Assembly: GCF_016785085.1 (NCBI RefSeq)
Contig: NZ_JAENHO010000015.1
Coordinates: 124,001 to 188,000 of the forward strand
Reading direction: 5' to 3'
Length of the DNA: 64,000 bases
Source: Paractinoplanes lichenicola
Lineage (GTDB): Bacteria; Actinomycetota; Actinomycetes; Mycobacteriales; Micromonosporaceae
In this document: piece by piece, positions 50,883-58,403 of the stretch
Numbering within the stretch: the stretch's first letter is position 1
Layout: every line of letters begins with the position of its first letter
Notes under the pieces: model-generated
Seen by the model: only the letters and a program-made list of their open reading frames with translations
What the model was told of the DNA's origin: nothing
The model's database searches: none
Made by a program: the position numbers and the translations under genes

Positions 50883-52613
50883 ATGCTGTTGCGAATGTCC
50901 ACCTTGCTCCTCAAGACGCTGCGCGAGGACCCGGCGGACGCGGAGGTGCCGAGTCATCGGCTGCTGCTGCGGGCCGGATTCGTCCGTCGCGCCGCCCCGG
51001 GTGGATACACCTGGCTCCCGCTCGGCAAGCTCGTGCTCGAACGGGTCACCGCAGTGGTGCGCGAGGAGATGATGGCCGTGGGCGGCCAAGAGGTGTCGTT
51101 TCCGGCGCTGCTGCCGCGCCAGCCGTACGACGTGAGCAACCGCTGGACGGAGTACGGCGACGACATCTTCACGCTCAAGGACAGGCGCGGCGGGGACTAC
51201 CTGCTGGCGCCGACCCACGAGGAGATGTTCACGCTGCTGGTGCAGGACATGACCAGCTCGTATCGGGACTTTCCGCTGCTGCTGTTCCAGATCCAGACGA
51301 AGTATCGCGACGAGGCCCGGCCCCGGGGCGGGCTGCTGCGGGGGCGCGAGTTCCTGATGAAGGACGCCTATTCGTTCGGTTTGACTGATTCAGATCTTTC
51401 GCTGTCGTACGCGGCGCTCCGCGCGGCCTACCAGCGAGTCTTCGAGCGACTCGGGCTGGCACACACGATCGTTTCGGCCATGTCGGGCGCTATGGGTGGG
51501 TCCGCGTCGGAGGAGTTCCTCGCCACATCCGAGGTGGGTGAGGACACTTTCGTCGGCTGCACCACCTGCTCCTATGCCGCCAACACCGAGGCTGTGGTGA
51601 GCATTTTTGATGGGTCGCCTTCGTCGGCCGGGCCCATGCAGGTGCATGACACCCCGGACACCCCGACGATCGCCGCCCTGGTCGAGTTGGCCAACGCTCG
51701 GGCGCTCGGCGGGCGTACGGACTGGACGGCGGCCGACACCCTGAAGAACGTGGTGGTCACCGTGCACACCCCCGGCGCCGACGACGAGGTGCTGGTGATC
51801 GGCGTGCCCGGCGACCGCGAGGTCGACCTGAAACGGCTCGACGCGTCGCTCGCGCCGGCCACGGCCACGCTGTTCGACGACTTCGCGGCGCGGCCCGACC
51901 TGGTCAAGGGATACATCGGCCCGCAGGGCATCAAGGCGCGCTACCTGGCCGACCCGCGGATCGCGCCCGGCACGGCCTGGCTGACCGGCGCCAACGAACC
52001 CGGGCGGCACGCGATCAACGTGGTGGCCGGCCGCGACTTCGTCAGCGACGGCACGATCGAGGCGGCCGAGGTGCGCGCGGGCGACCCCTGCCCGGCCTGC
52101 TCGTCGGGGCGGCTGACCATCCGGCGGGGCATCGAGATCGGGCACATCTTCCAGCTGGGCCGGCGGTACACCGACGCGTTCGAGGTCGACGTGCTCGGGG
52201 TGGACGGGAAACCGGTCCGGCCGACCATGGGGTCGTACGGGATCGGGGTCTCGCGGGCCGTGGCGGCGATCGCCGAGCAGCACCACGACGAGCGCGGGCT
52301 GCTGTGGCCCGACGAGGTGGCGCCGGCCGACGTGCACATCGTCGCGGCGGGCAAGGACGGGCAGGTCGCAGCCTCTTTGGAGCTCGCGGAGACGCTGGTC
52401 GGGCACGGATTGCGGGTGCTGGTGGACGATCGGGCCAACCTGTCGGCCGGGGTGAAGTTCACCGATGCCGAGCTGATCGGCGTCGCGCGGACGGTCGTGG
52501 TCGGCCGCCGGTTCGGCGAGGGATTCGTCGAATTTCGCGATCGCCGCACAGACCAGCGCAACGACGTGGCGATGGCGGACATACCACGTGTAATCGCTAC
52601 TTCACTCGGGTAA
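50883..52613 (+). CDS. proS: Prolyl-tRNA synthetase (bacterial type)
   Basis: 576-residue class II synthetase that charges tRNA-Pro. Motif 2 region: YRDEARPRGGLLRGREFLMK. Motif 3: GSYGIGVSRAVAAIAEQH. An insertion domain of the bacterial (type 1) enzyme, which edits mischarged Ala, lies between them (about residues 225-375), and the anticodon-binding domain is at the C-terminus. ATG 50883 gives MLLRMSTLLLKTLREDPADA, the usual family start; ATG 50895 is the alternative. Confidence 0.96.
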   Translation: MLLRMSTLLLKTLREDPADAEVPSHRLLLRAGFVRRAAPGGYTWLPLGKLVLERVTAVVREEMMAVGGQEVSFPALLPRQPYDVSNRWTEYGDDIFTLKDRRGGDYLLAPTHEEMFTLLVQDMTSSYRDFPLLLFQIQTKYRDEARPRGGLLRGREFLMKDAYSFGLTDSDLSLSYAALRAAYQRVFERLGLAHTIVSAMSGAMGGSASEEFLATSEVGEDTFVGCTTCSYAANTEAVVSIFDGSPSSAGPMQVHDTPDTPTIAALVELANARALGGRTDWTAADTLKNVVVTVHTPGADDEVLVIGVPGDREVDLKRLDASLAPATATLFDDFAARPDLVKGYIGPQGIKARYLADPRIAPGTAWLTGANEPGRHAINVVAGRDFVSDGTIEAAEVRAGDPCPACSSGRLTIRRGIEIGHIFQLGRRYTDAFEVDVLGVDGKPVRPTMGSYGIGVSRAVAAIAEQHHDERGLLWPDEVAPADVHIVAAGKDGQVAASLELAETLVGHGLRVLVDDRANLSAGVKFTDAELIGVARTVVVGRRFGEGFVEFRDRRTDQRNDVAMADIPRVIATSLG

Positions 52614-52641
52614 CTCCAATCCCAATGGGAGGTGTATGCAC

Positions 52642-53043
52642 ATGGTCAGGGCGTTGGTCACGGCGGTTGCCGAAGTGATGACCCGGCAGGTCGTCTATCT
52701 GCCCGAGGCGACGATGCTGGACGAGGCCGCGCAGGTGATGCGTGACCGTGGCATCGGCGACGTGGTGGTGACCCGGGGGCCGACGATGATCGGCGTGGTC
52801 ACCGACCGCGACATCGTGGTGCGGGCGATCGCGGAGAATCTGCCGCCCAAGACGACGTCGCTGGGAGACATCACCGCCCACGAACTGATCATGGTGGAAC
52901 AGTCGGCCACCGTGGAGGAGGCCGTGCAGGCCATGCGGGAGCGCGGGGTGCGGCGCCTTCTGGTCTGCGACTCCGATCGCAAGGTCGTCGGGATCCTGAG
53001 CTTGAGTGATGTGGCGCTGCTTCCTACGTCGGCGTCGGCCTGA
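52642..53043 (+). CDS. CBS-domain pair protein
   Basis: 133-residue protein made of two CBS domains (about residues 8-65 and 72-130: GVVTDRDIVVRAIAE, then VRRLLVCDSDRKVVGILSLSD). It probably binds an adenine nucleotide and regulates a partner. I choose ATG 52642 rather than ATG 52636: GGGAGG at 52627 is nine bases from the former but only three from the latter. It follows proS by 28 bases and may be cotranscribed. Confidence 0.88.
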   Translation: MVRALVTAVAEVMTRQVVYLPEATMLDEAAQVMRDRGIGDVVVTRGPTMIGVVTDRDIVVRAIAENLPPKTTSLGDITAHELIMVEQSATVEEAVQAMRERGVRRLLVCDSDRKVVGILSLSDVALLPTSASA

Positions 53044-53056
53044 CCCTGCTTCGCGC

Positions 53057-53201
53057 GCGTCCGGCTGGGCTGGTCCCTACGCGGTCCGGGCGGCTGGTTC
53101 CTGGGGCGTCCGGTCGGGCTGGTTCCTGCGCGTCCGGTCGGGCTGGTTCCTGCGCGTCCGGTCGGGCTGGTTCCTGCGCGTCCGGTCGGGCTGGTTCCTG
53201 C
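53057..53201 (+). repeat. 24-bp minisatellite before the sufE-like gene
   Basis: Four perfect copies of GCGTCCGGTCGGGCTGGTTC plus CTGC run 53106-53201, preceded by two diverged copies (53057-53105). The array sits between the CBS gene and the sufE-like start, immediately upstream of the TAGGGT -10 element. The frame encoding VRSGWFLR repeats is not a gene. Confidence 0.95.
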
Positions 53202-53205
53202 GCGT

Positions 53206-53211
53206 TAGGGT
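53206..53211 (+). promoter_or_regulatory. -10 element (leaderless) of the sufE-like gene
   Basis: TAGGGT is six bases before GTG 53218, without a Shine-Dalgarno. Any -35 would lie within the last 24-bp repeat unit. Confidence 0.45.
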
Positions 53212-53217
53212 CGAGCC

Positions 53218-53655
53218 GTGACCGACATGCCCCCGAAGCTCGCCGAGATCGTGGCCGAGTTCGCCTCGGCGCCGCGCGATGTGGTGCTGGAGATGCTGCT
53301 CGAGTTCGCCGACGCCATGCCCGCGCTGCCGGCCGACCTGGCCGGGCACGACGGCATGGAGCAGGTGCCCGAGTGCCAGACGCAGTTCTTCCTCAAGGCG
53401 ACGGTGCGCCCCGACGACACGGTCGAGGTGTTCTTCGACTGCCCGCCCGAGGCGCCGACCACGCGCGCCTTCGCCGGCATCCTGGCCGAGGGGCTCGAGG
53501 GCGCGAAGACGGCCGAGATCCTCGCGGTCCCCGATGACCTCTACGCCCGCATGGGTCTGGCCCAGGCGATCAGCCCCCTGCGGATCCGGGGCGGCACGGC
53601 GATCCTCGGTCGCCTCAAGCGCCAGGTGGCCGCTCAACTGGCCACCCATCCCTGA
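53218..53655 (+). CDS. sufE: SufE-family sulfur-transfer protein
   Basis: 145-residue SufE-type protein that accepts persulfide sulfur from a cysteine desulfurase during Fe-S cluster assembly. The acceptor Cys is in VPECQTQFF, with ALPADLAGHDG ahead and ILAVPDDLYARMG behind, as in mycobacterial Rv3284. GTG 53218 is the frame opening, in line with a leaderless promoter. The matching sulfurtransferase gene is at 49058. Confidence 0.9.
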   Translation: MTDMPPKLAEIVAEFASAPRDVVLEMLLEFADAMPALPADLAGHDGMEQVPECQTQFFLKATVRPDDTVEVFFDCPPEAPTTRAFAGILAEGLEGAKTAEILAVPDDLYARMGLAQAISPLRIRGGTAILGRLKRQVAAQLATHP

Positions 53656-53711
53656 ACCTCGGCTCCTGATCAAGCCAGCCGTTCTTTCCGCCCGCCCCGC
53701 CGGAGCCCCCC

Positions 53712-54356
53712 GTGGATATTCAGGTTTGGTCCGATGTCGTTTGCCCGTGGTGTTACCTCGGCAAGCGCCGCCTCGAGCGGGCGATCACGCATCTCGGCGA
53801 GCCGGTGTCCGTGACGTTCCGGGCCTTCCAGCTCGACCCGTCGCCGGTGCCGAACGGTCTGCCGATCAAGGAAGCGCTCGCCGCCAAGTTCGGTGATCGC
53901 GAGCGCGCCGAGCAGATGTTCGCCCACGTCACGTCGATCGCTGCCGCCGACGGCCTGGCCCTCGACTACGACCGGGCGATCGCGGCCAACACGTTCGACG
54001 CTCACCGCTTGATCGCCTGGGCCGCGGGTCAGGGCCGCCAGGCCGAGATGCTGGAGGCCCTGCAGCGCGCGCACTTCACCGACGGTCTCGACATCGGCTC
54101 CCGTACGGTCCTGGCCGGGGTCGCCCGTTCGATAGGCCTCGATCAGACGGGCACGGTCGGCAACTACCTCGCATCCGACGCCGGCACCGGGGCCGTGAAC
54201 GCCGACCTGGGCGAGGCCCGCGAGCTCGGCATCACGAGTGTCCCGTTCCTGATGATCGACGGTAAGTACGCCGTCCAGGGGGCGCAGGAGTCGGCCACCC
54301 TGATCGAGGCGTTCACCGAGATCGCCCGGCGCGAGGCAGTCGACGCCGGTCGATGA
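53712..54356 (+). CDS. DsbA-family oxidoreductase (FrnE-like)
   Basis: 214-residue thioredoxin-fold protein with the redox motif CPWC at residues about 11-14 (SDVVCPWCYLGK). The helical insert includes ANTFDAHRLIAWAAGQG, and a cis-Pro loop has GITSVPFLMIDG. FrnE-like enzymes are cytosolic disulfide oxidoreductases or isomerases; there is no signal peptide. GTG 53712 has GGAG six bases upstream. The parS site follows immediately after the stop. Confidence 0.9.
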   Translation: MDIQVWSDVVCPWCYLGKRRLERAITHLGEPVSVTFRAFQLDPSPVPNGLPIKEALAAKFGDRERAEQMFAHVTSIAAADGLALDYDRAIAANTFDAHRLIAWAAGQGRQAEMLEALQRAHFTDGLDIGSRTVLAGVARSIGLDQTGTVGNYLASDAGTGAVNADLGEARELGITSVPFLMIDGKYAVQGAQESATLIEAFTEIARREAVDAGR

Positions 54357-54372
54357 TGTTCCACGTGAAACG
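54357..54372. other. Candidate parS site (ParB binding)
   Basis: TGTTCCACGTGAAACG matches the bacterial parS consensus TGTTNCACGTGAAACA at all but the last position. It lies in the intergenic gap between the FrnE-like and YbaK-like genes. Its position, an estimated 15-20 kb from oriC, agrees with the origin-proximal clusters of parS sites in actinobacteria. Confidence 0.75.
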
Positions 54373-54393
54373 GTATCGACCGGCGTAGTTGCG

Positions 54394-54948
54394 TCAGCCG
54401 ATCAGCTTGGCCAGATCCTCGATGACCTCGGCCCCGGGCAGGGCACCGAGCGCGGGCCCGGCAATGGCGATCTTGCTGTGGCGTACGCCGGAACCGACGA
54501 TCACGTGCGGGGTCGCGGCCACCCGCGCGTCGACCAGGATGGGCCAGTCGACGGGCAACCCGATCGGCGTGATCCCGCCGTACTCCATGCCGGTCAGCCG
54601 CACGGCGTCGTCCATGGGGGCGAAGCTGCACTTGCGAACGTCCAGCCGGCGTCGCACCGCCCCGTTCACGTCGGCCCGCGTGGTGGCGAGCACGATGCAC
54701 GCCGCGTACCGGGTCTCGCCGTCCCGCTTGCCCGCGACGATCACGCAGTTCGCCGACACGTCCAGCCCCACGTCGTACGCCTCGCAGAACGCCGCCGTGT
54801 CGGCCAGCCCGGCGTCGATCGGGGCCACCAGCACCTGGTCCGCATCGATCGGCGCGTCCTCGGGCCAGACGGTCAGCGCCTTGGCGACCGGGGCGGCCAG
54901 CAGGTCGGGGCGGGACTGGGCGGGCTCGAGCTTCAGGGTTCCCATCAC
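54394..54948 (-). CDS. YbaK/EbsC-family aminoacyl-tRNA deacylase
   Basis: 184-residue protein of the YbaK/ProX editing family, which hydrolyses mischarged Cys- or Ala-tRNA-Pro. Visible: CVIVAGKRDGETRYAACIVL (beta core), FAPMDDAVRLTGMEYGGITP (signature with Gly-Gly-Ile-Thr-Pro), and HVIVGSGVRHSKIAI. GTG 54948 has AAGGA eight bases upstream; ATG 54945 is adjacent. Its presence near proS fits proofreading of tRNA-Pro, but the two are on opposite strands. Confidence 0.9.
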   Translation of the reverse strand: MMGTLKLEPAQSRPDLLAAPVAKALTVWPEDAPIDADQVLVAPIDAGLADTAAFCEAYDVGLDVSANCVIVAGKRDGETRYAACIVLATTRADVNGAVRRRLDVRKCSFAPMDDAVRLTGMEYGGITPIGLPVDWPILVDARVAATPHVIVGSGVRHSKIAIAGPALGALPGAEVIEDLAKLIG

Positions 54949-54963
54949 GACCGCAATCCTTGC

Positions 54964-56100
54964 TCAATACCTGGCCGCCAGGTAGTCCTCCCACGTACGG
55001 GACCCGGTCGGAGTCGCCGTCGTGGTCAGGCCGCCGGCGCGTATGGCCCGCGCCACCTTGCCGGGCGCCCGTAGCCGCACCACTCGGCGGTGATCGGCCT
55101 TCGCCGCCAGCCAGGTGGTTGCCGCCTCGTCGAGGTTCATGATCTGCGGGCCGGCGAAGTCCAGAGTGCCGTTCGCCGGGCCCTCCCCGAGCAGCCCCGC
55201 GATCCGGTCGGCAACGTCCGCCACGTCCACGGGCTGCGCCAGAAATCCCGGGTCGATGATCAACGGGCCGAGCCGCGCCGACTTCTCCAGCAGCCCGACC
55301 GCAAACGGATGAAACTGCGAAACCCGCAAGATCGTGTACGGCGTTCCGCTGCGCCGGACGATCTCCTCGGCAGCGAGCTTGGCCCGGTAGTAACGCAGCG
55401 GCACCCGATCGACCCCGATGATCGACACGTAGACCAGGTGCCTGACTTCGCCCTGCCCACCTTTGTCATGACCGTTTCCGACCTCGTCGCTTCCGTCCTG
55501 TCCGCTCCCGCCCCTCGGAAGGCCCCGCTCAGCTTCGGCCCGCCCGGTGGCATCCCCGTTGGCCCGGTCGACCGCGGAGCCGGTTTCGTCCCGCTCAGGT
55601 CGGCTGAACGCTGACCGGGCGGACTCTCTCTCGGTCCGGCTGACCGCAGACCCGCCAGTCTCCCGCTCACGCCGGCCGGTCGCAGACCCGGCGGCCCCCT
55701 GCTCGGCCCAACCGGTCGCGGAATCGCCAGTCTCCCTCTCGGCCCAGCTGGTCGCAGACCCGGCAGCCTCGTGCTCGGCCCAGCTGGTCGCAGACCCGGC
55801 AGCCTCCCTCTCGGCCCAGCCGGTCGCGGACCCGGCGGCCCCTCGGATGGCCGCAACCAACCGCCGCGTACCGGAAACGTCGATCCCCCCAGGATTACGC
55901 GGCGACGACGCGAGGTGCACGATCACGTCCGCGCCCCGCACAGCGTCGGCCAACCCTTCCCCCGTACGCAGGTCAGCCCTCACCCACCCCGTACGAGCGC
56001 GCCGGCTAGCCGGCCGAACGTCGTGTCCGTCCTCGATCAGCCGCGGCACGAGAGCCGTTCCGAGGGTGCCGCTCGCCCCGGTAACCAGAGTCGTCGTCAT
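54964..56100 (-). CDS. NAD(P)-binding atypical SDR with repeat insertion
   Basis: 378-residue oxidoreductase-like protein of the extended/atypical SDR (NmrA-like) kind. The nucleotide loop TGASGTLG is at residues 7-14. A YYRAK stretch near residue 240 supplies Tyr/Lys, and a SQFHPFAVG segment follows. Between residues about 88 and 217 the fold is interrupted by about 130 residues of low-complexity sequence, with eight 12-residue repeats of GSATSWAEREAA type. Relatives are about 250 residues and lack this. The reading frame stays open throughout, so the protein may be made with a large disordered loop. Confidence 0.82.
   Translation of the reverse strand: MTTTLVTGASGTLGTALVPRLIEDGHDVRPASRRARTGWVRADLRTGEGLADAVRGADVIVHLASSPRNPGGIDVSGTRRLVAAIRGAAGSATGWAEREAAGSATSWAEHEAAGSATSWAERETGDSATGWAEQGAAGSATGRRERETGGSAVSRTERESARSAFSRPERDETGSAVDRANGDATGRAEAERGLPRGGSGQDGSDEVGNGHDKGGQGEVRHLVYVSIIGVDRVPLRYYRAKLAAEEIVRRSGTPYTILRVSQFHPFAVGLLEKSARLGPLIIDPGFLAQPVDVADVADRIAGLLGEGPANGTLDFAGPQIMNLDEAATTWLAAKADHRRVVRLRAPGKVARAIRAGGLTTTATPTGSRTWEDYLAARY
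55546..55833 (-). repeat. 36-bp tandem repeat inside the SDR gene
   Basis: Eight units of 36 bases, increasingly diverged toward the 3' end of the gene; the best units read GTCGCAGACCCGGCAGCCTC plus 16 more bases on the plus strand. The period is a multiple of three, so unit gain or loss keeps the frame. Confidence 0.85.
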
Positions 56101-56187
56101 GGTTTCAGGACGACCGGAAACAAGAACTCGTGACGAGGCAGGTCCACGTCCTCAGGAAGTGGCAATTGCTGCCGACCGTCGAAGGGT

Positions 56188-57732
56188 GTGAAGGAGCGTC
56201 GCGAAGGACGGGTCGGAACCGTCAGTGGGCTGGCATTACTCGCCGGCGGTACGGCCCTGGCCGCATCCGTCGGCGGTGACCATCAGTCGCTGTCCGCGAC
56301 GCTGTTGCTGGGCACTCTGACGCTCGGCCTCGGCCACTCGCTGCTCGACGAGATCAAGCGCCAGGCCCGCCGCGCCTCGAACGGCTGGTCCCGCTCCGAT
56401 ACCACGAACGCCGTACTGCTCGGTGTGTGGGCCGAGTTCGCCCTGATCGCCAGCATCCTGGTGCTGAACACGTCCGCCACGCGCGCCGTCGGTCTGGTCC
56501 TGGCCGTTTCCTACGCCGCCGCCTGCGGCTACTTCGTGACCGAGCGCCGCCGGTCCATCGCCGCCGCATCCCCGACGGCCACGCAGGACGCGCAGGACGC
56601 GCAGATCACGCGGGCCACGCAAGACGCGCAAGCCACACGGGCCACGCAAGACGCGCAAGCCACGCAGGCCACGCAGGCCACGCACGCCGAGGCTGCCGCG
56701 CAGGCGGCCGAGGTCGCCGCGCCGTCAGATCCGACCGTTCACGCCACCGGCCCGTCGGACACGAACGTCGACGCTACGTTTCCGTCGAACCCGGCGGCGT
56801 TGTCGGAAGCAGGCGTCGAAGAGCACTTCCCCACAACCGCGGACCTTGGCGTGATCTCCCCGCCTTCCCCCACCTCCACCGCCGATCTCAGCGATTCGGG
56901 CCACCCGGACCGCAGCCCGCACACGCCTCCCCCTGCCGACGACGCCCTGGGCGCAGTCCTGCAGCCACGCCATGCCACCGGCATCGGCCACGCCCCGACC
57001 GCCGCTCACGTCCTCACGGCTCAGCGCCCGGCCCCGATCCGCCAGGCAACCAAATCCACGAGCACGACCACCGCACCGCACACTCTCCCCGCCGCGCGCG
57101 CCGCCGCCACGACTACGGACGCGCCCACCCGCGCCGCGACCAGGCACGCGCCCGCCCCGACCTCGCCGGCCACACGAGCCGCAGCAACGCACACGCCGTC
57201 CACAGACCGGCCCGCCACGCAAGCCACGTCCACGCACACGCCCTCCGCGCACGCGCATGCAGCAACCACGCGCACACCGTCCACACACGCGCCCGCCAAG
57301 CACGCGCCGTCCACGCACGCGCCGTCCACGCACGCGCCGTCCACGCACGCGCCGTCCACGCACGCGCATGCAGCAACCACGCACCTGCCGTCCACGCACG
57401 CGTCCGCCACCCATGCGTCCGCCACCCATGCGTCCGCCACGCATGCGTCCGCCACGCATGCAGCGACCACGCACGCGGCGACCAAGCAGGCACCAGCTGC
57501 GACGCACGCCCCGAGCCGCCACACCCGCCCGGTCTCTCCAAGCCAAGCCGCGCACGGCCGCCCGGCGTCTCGCAGTCACGCCGTGCACAGCCACCCGGCA
57601 TCGGATTCGCAGACGGCCCACGACCACCCGCCGTCCCTGCCCACCGGCCATGACCGTCCGGTGGCGCACGCCCCTGCAGCTCACATCCTGGCGAGCGCCT
57701 CCGACACCGCAGAAGCTACCAACGCCCTCTGA
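56188..57732 (+). CDS. Membrane protein with long Thr/His/Ala-rich repeat tail
   Basis: 514-residue protein. Residues about 8-28, 35-55, 72-92 and 96-116 are hydrophobic, giving about four helices (for example LLGVWAEFALIASILVL, AVGLVLAVSYAAACGYF). The remaining 390 residues are low complexity: TQDAQATRA repeats, then many THAPS and THASA repeats, then a His/Pro-rich end. I do not recognise it. The plus strand is preferred because only this frame has the membrane domain; a minus-strand frame with ACVDG repeats is a shadow. The start is a GTG at 56188 with weak support. Confidence 0.6.
   Translation: MKERREGRVGTVSGLALLAGGTALAASVGGDHQSLSATLLLGTLTLGLGHSLLDEIKRQARRASNGWSRSDTTNAVLLGVWAEFALIASILVLNTSATRAVGLVLAVSYAAACGYFVTERRRSIAAASPTATQDAQDAQITRATQDAQATRATQDAQATQATQATHAEAAAQAAEVAAPSDPTVHATGPSDTNVDATFPSNPAALSEAGVEEHFPTTADLGVISPPSPTSTADLSDSGHPDRSPHTPPPADDALGAVLQPRHATGIGHAPTAAHVLTAQRPAPIRQATKSTSTTTAPHTLPAARAAATTTDAPTRAATRHAPAPTSPATRAAATHTPSTDRPATQATSTHTPSAHAHAATTRTPSTHAPAKHAPSTHAPSTHAPSTHAPSTHAHAATTHLPSTHASATHASATHASATHASATHAATTHAATKQAPAATHAPSRHTRPVSPSQAAHGRPASRSHAVHSHPASDSQTAHDHPPSLPTGHDRPVAHAPAAHILASASDTAEATNAL
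57307..57462 (+). repeat. 15-bp tandem repeats in the Thr/His/Ala protein
   Basis: Four perfect copies of CCGTCCACGCACGCG lie at 57307-57366. A second set of four copies of TCCGCCACCCATGCG with small changes runs 57403-57462. They encode THAPS and SATHA units. Confidence 0.9.
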
Positions 57733-57745
57733 CATTCGCGCCCGG

Positions 57746-57775
57746 TCGTCCACAGGCGGTTCCGAGTTATCCACA
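57746..57775 (+). other. DnaA box plus near-match
   Basis: TTATCCACA at 57767-57775 is the consensus DnaA box; TCGTCCACA at 57746-57754 differs by one base from the GC-preferring form TTGTCCACA. Both are in the gap before the Nudix gene. Confidence 0.5.
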
Positions 57776-57869
57776 GGTAGCCGCTGAACCGCAGGTCAAA
57801 GTGCGGTCAATAGGTGCTCCAGAAGGAAGAGCGGCAAGACCCACTCAGAGAGCCAGGACCGACCCCGGC

Positions 57870-58268
57870 TCAGGCCGGCAGCACCACGATCATCGGGGGC
57901 ACGGGCACCCCGCCCGACGTCTCCATCGGCAGTTCGGGGGCCGGCAGCCAGTCCAGCCCCAGCAGTTCCGGCCCGAACCCGTCGTCGGCGCCGATTCGTG
58001 GCTCGCCGTCGGCCACCGTCACTGCGAACACCGACGTCATGCCCGACGGATACGGCATCTCGAGCACATGACGGGCATCGCTGACCACCAGGCCGGTCTC
58101 CTCGAAGACCTCCCGCCGCACGGCCTCCTCCGCGGTCTCCCCCGGTTCGAGACCTCCGCCCGGCAAGGTCCACCACTCACCGCCACCGGATCGCCGACTG
58201 CGCTCGTGCACCATCAGTACGCGGCCGTCCCGGACGATCACGGCAGCGGCCCGTTTTCGTTCGCTCAC
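57870..58268 (-). CDS. Nudix hydrolase
   Basis: 132-residue pyrophosphohydrolase of nucleoside diphosphate derivatives. The Nudix box runs from GGGLEPGETAEEA to REVFEETGLV with all conserved Gly/Glu/Arg. The substrate cannot be told; the MutT-like N-terminus RAAAVIVRDGRVLMVHERSR fits a housecleaning role. GTG 58268 is preferred because TAGCCT (58276-58281) is seven bases upstream, as expected for a leaderless start; the longer frame to 58388 lacks support. Confidence 0.9.
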   Translation of the reverse strand: MSERKRAAAVIVRDGRVLMVHERSRRSGGGEWWTLPGGGLEPGETAEEAVRREVFEETGLVVSDARHVLEMPYPSGMTSVFAVTVADGEPRIGADDGFGPELLGLDWLPAPELPMETSGGVPVPPMIVVLPA

Positions 58269-58275
58269 GAAACGC

Positions 58276-58281
58276 AGGCTA
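58276..58281 (-). promoter_or_regulatory. -10 element (leaderless) of the Nudix gene
   Basis: On the minus strand, TAGCCT precedes GTG 58268 by seven bases, with no Shine-Dalgarno. Confidence 0.4.
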
Positions 58282-58320
58282 ACCGGCGCCACGCCCGTTC
58301 CGCATGACAACTTCGACGCC

Positions 58321-58329
58321 TGTGGATAA
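58321..58329 (-). other. DnaA box (reverse orientation)
   Basis: TGTGGATAA is the exact complement of TTATCCACA. With the box at 57767 it flanks the Nudix gene, 546 bases apart and facing inward. Confidence 0.5.
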
Positions 58330-58403
58330 CGTCCGCATTCGTTCCGGAGTAAGGGATGCGTCACCGACCTATCCGGACGGTCCGGCATAAAGACCGAAAC
58401 GGA

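Noticed and set aside
53006..53221. Frame encoding VRSGWFLR repeats
   Set aside because: Overlaps the end of the CBS gene and the sufE-like promoter; it is a translation of the 24-bp minisatellite.
53077..53673. 198-codon minus-strand frame with RNQPDRT repeats
   Set aside because: Antisense to the SufE-like gene and the minisatellite.
57021..57524. 167-codon minus-strand frame with ACVDG repeats (resembling Cys-rich repeats)
   Set aside because: Antisense reading of the 15-bp repeats; the plus-strand frame has a membrane domain in front of the repeats.
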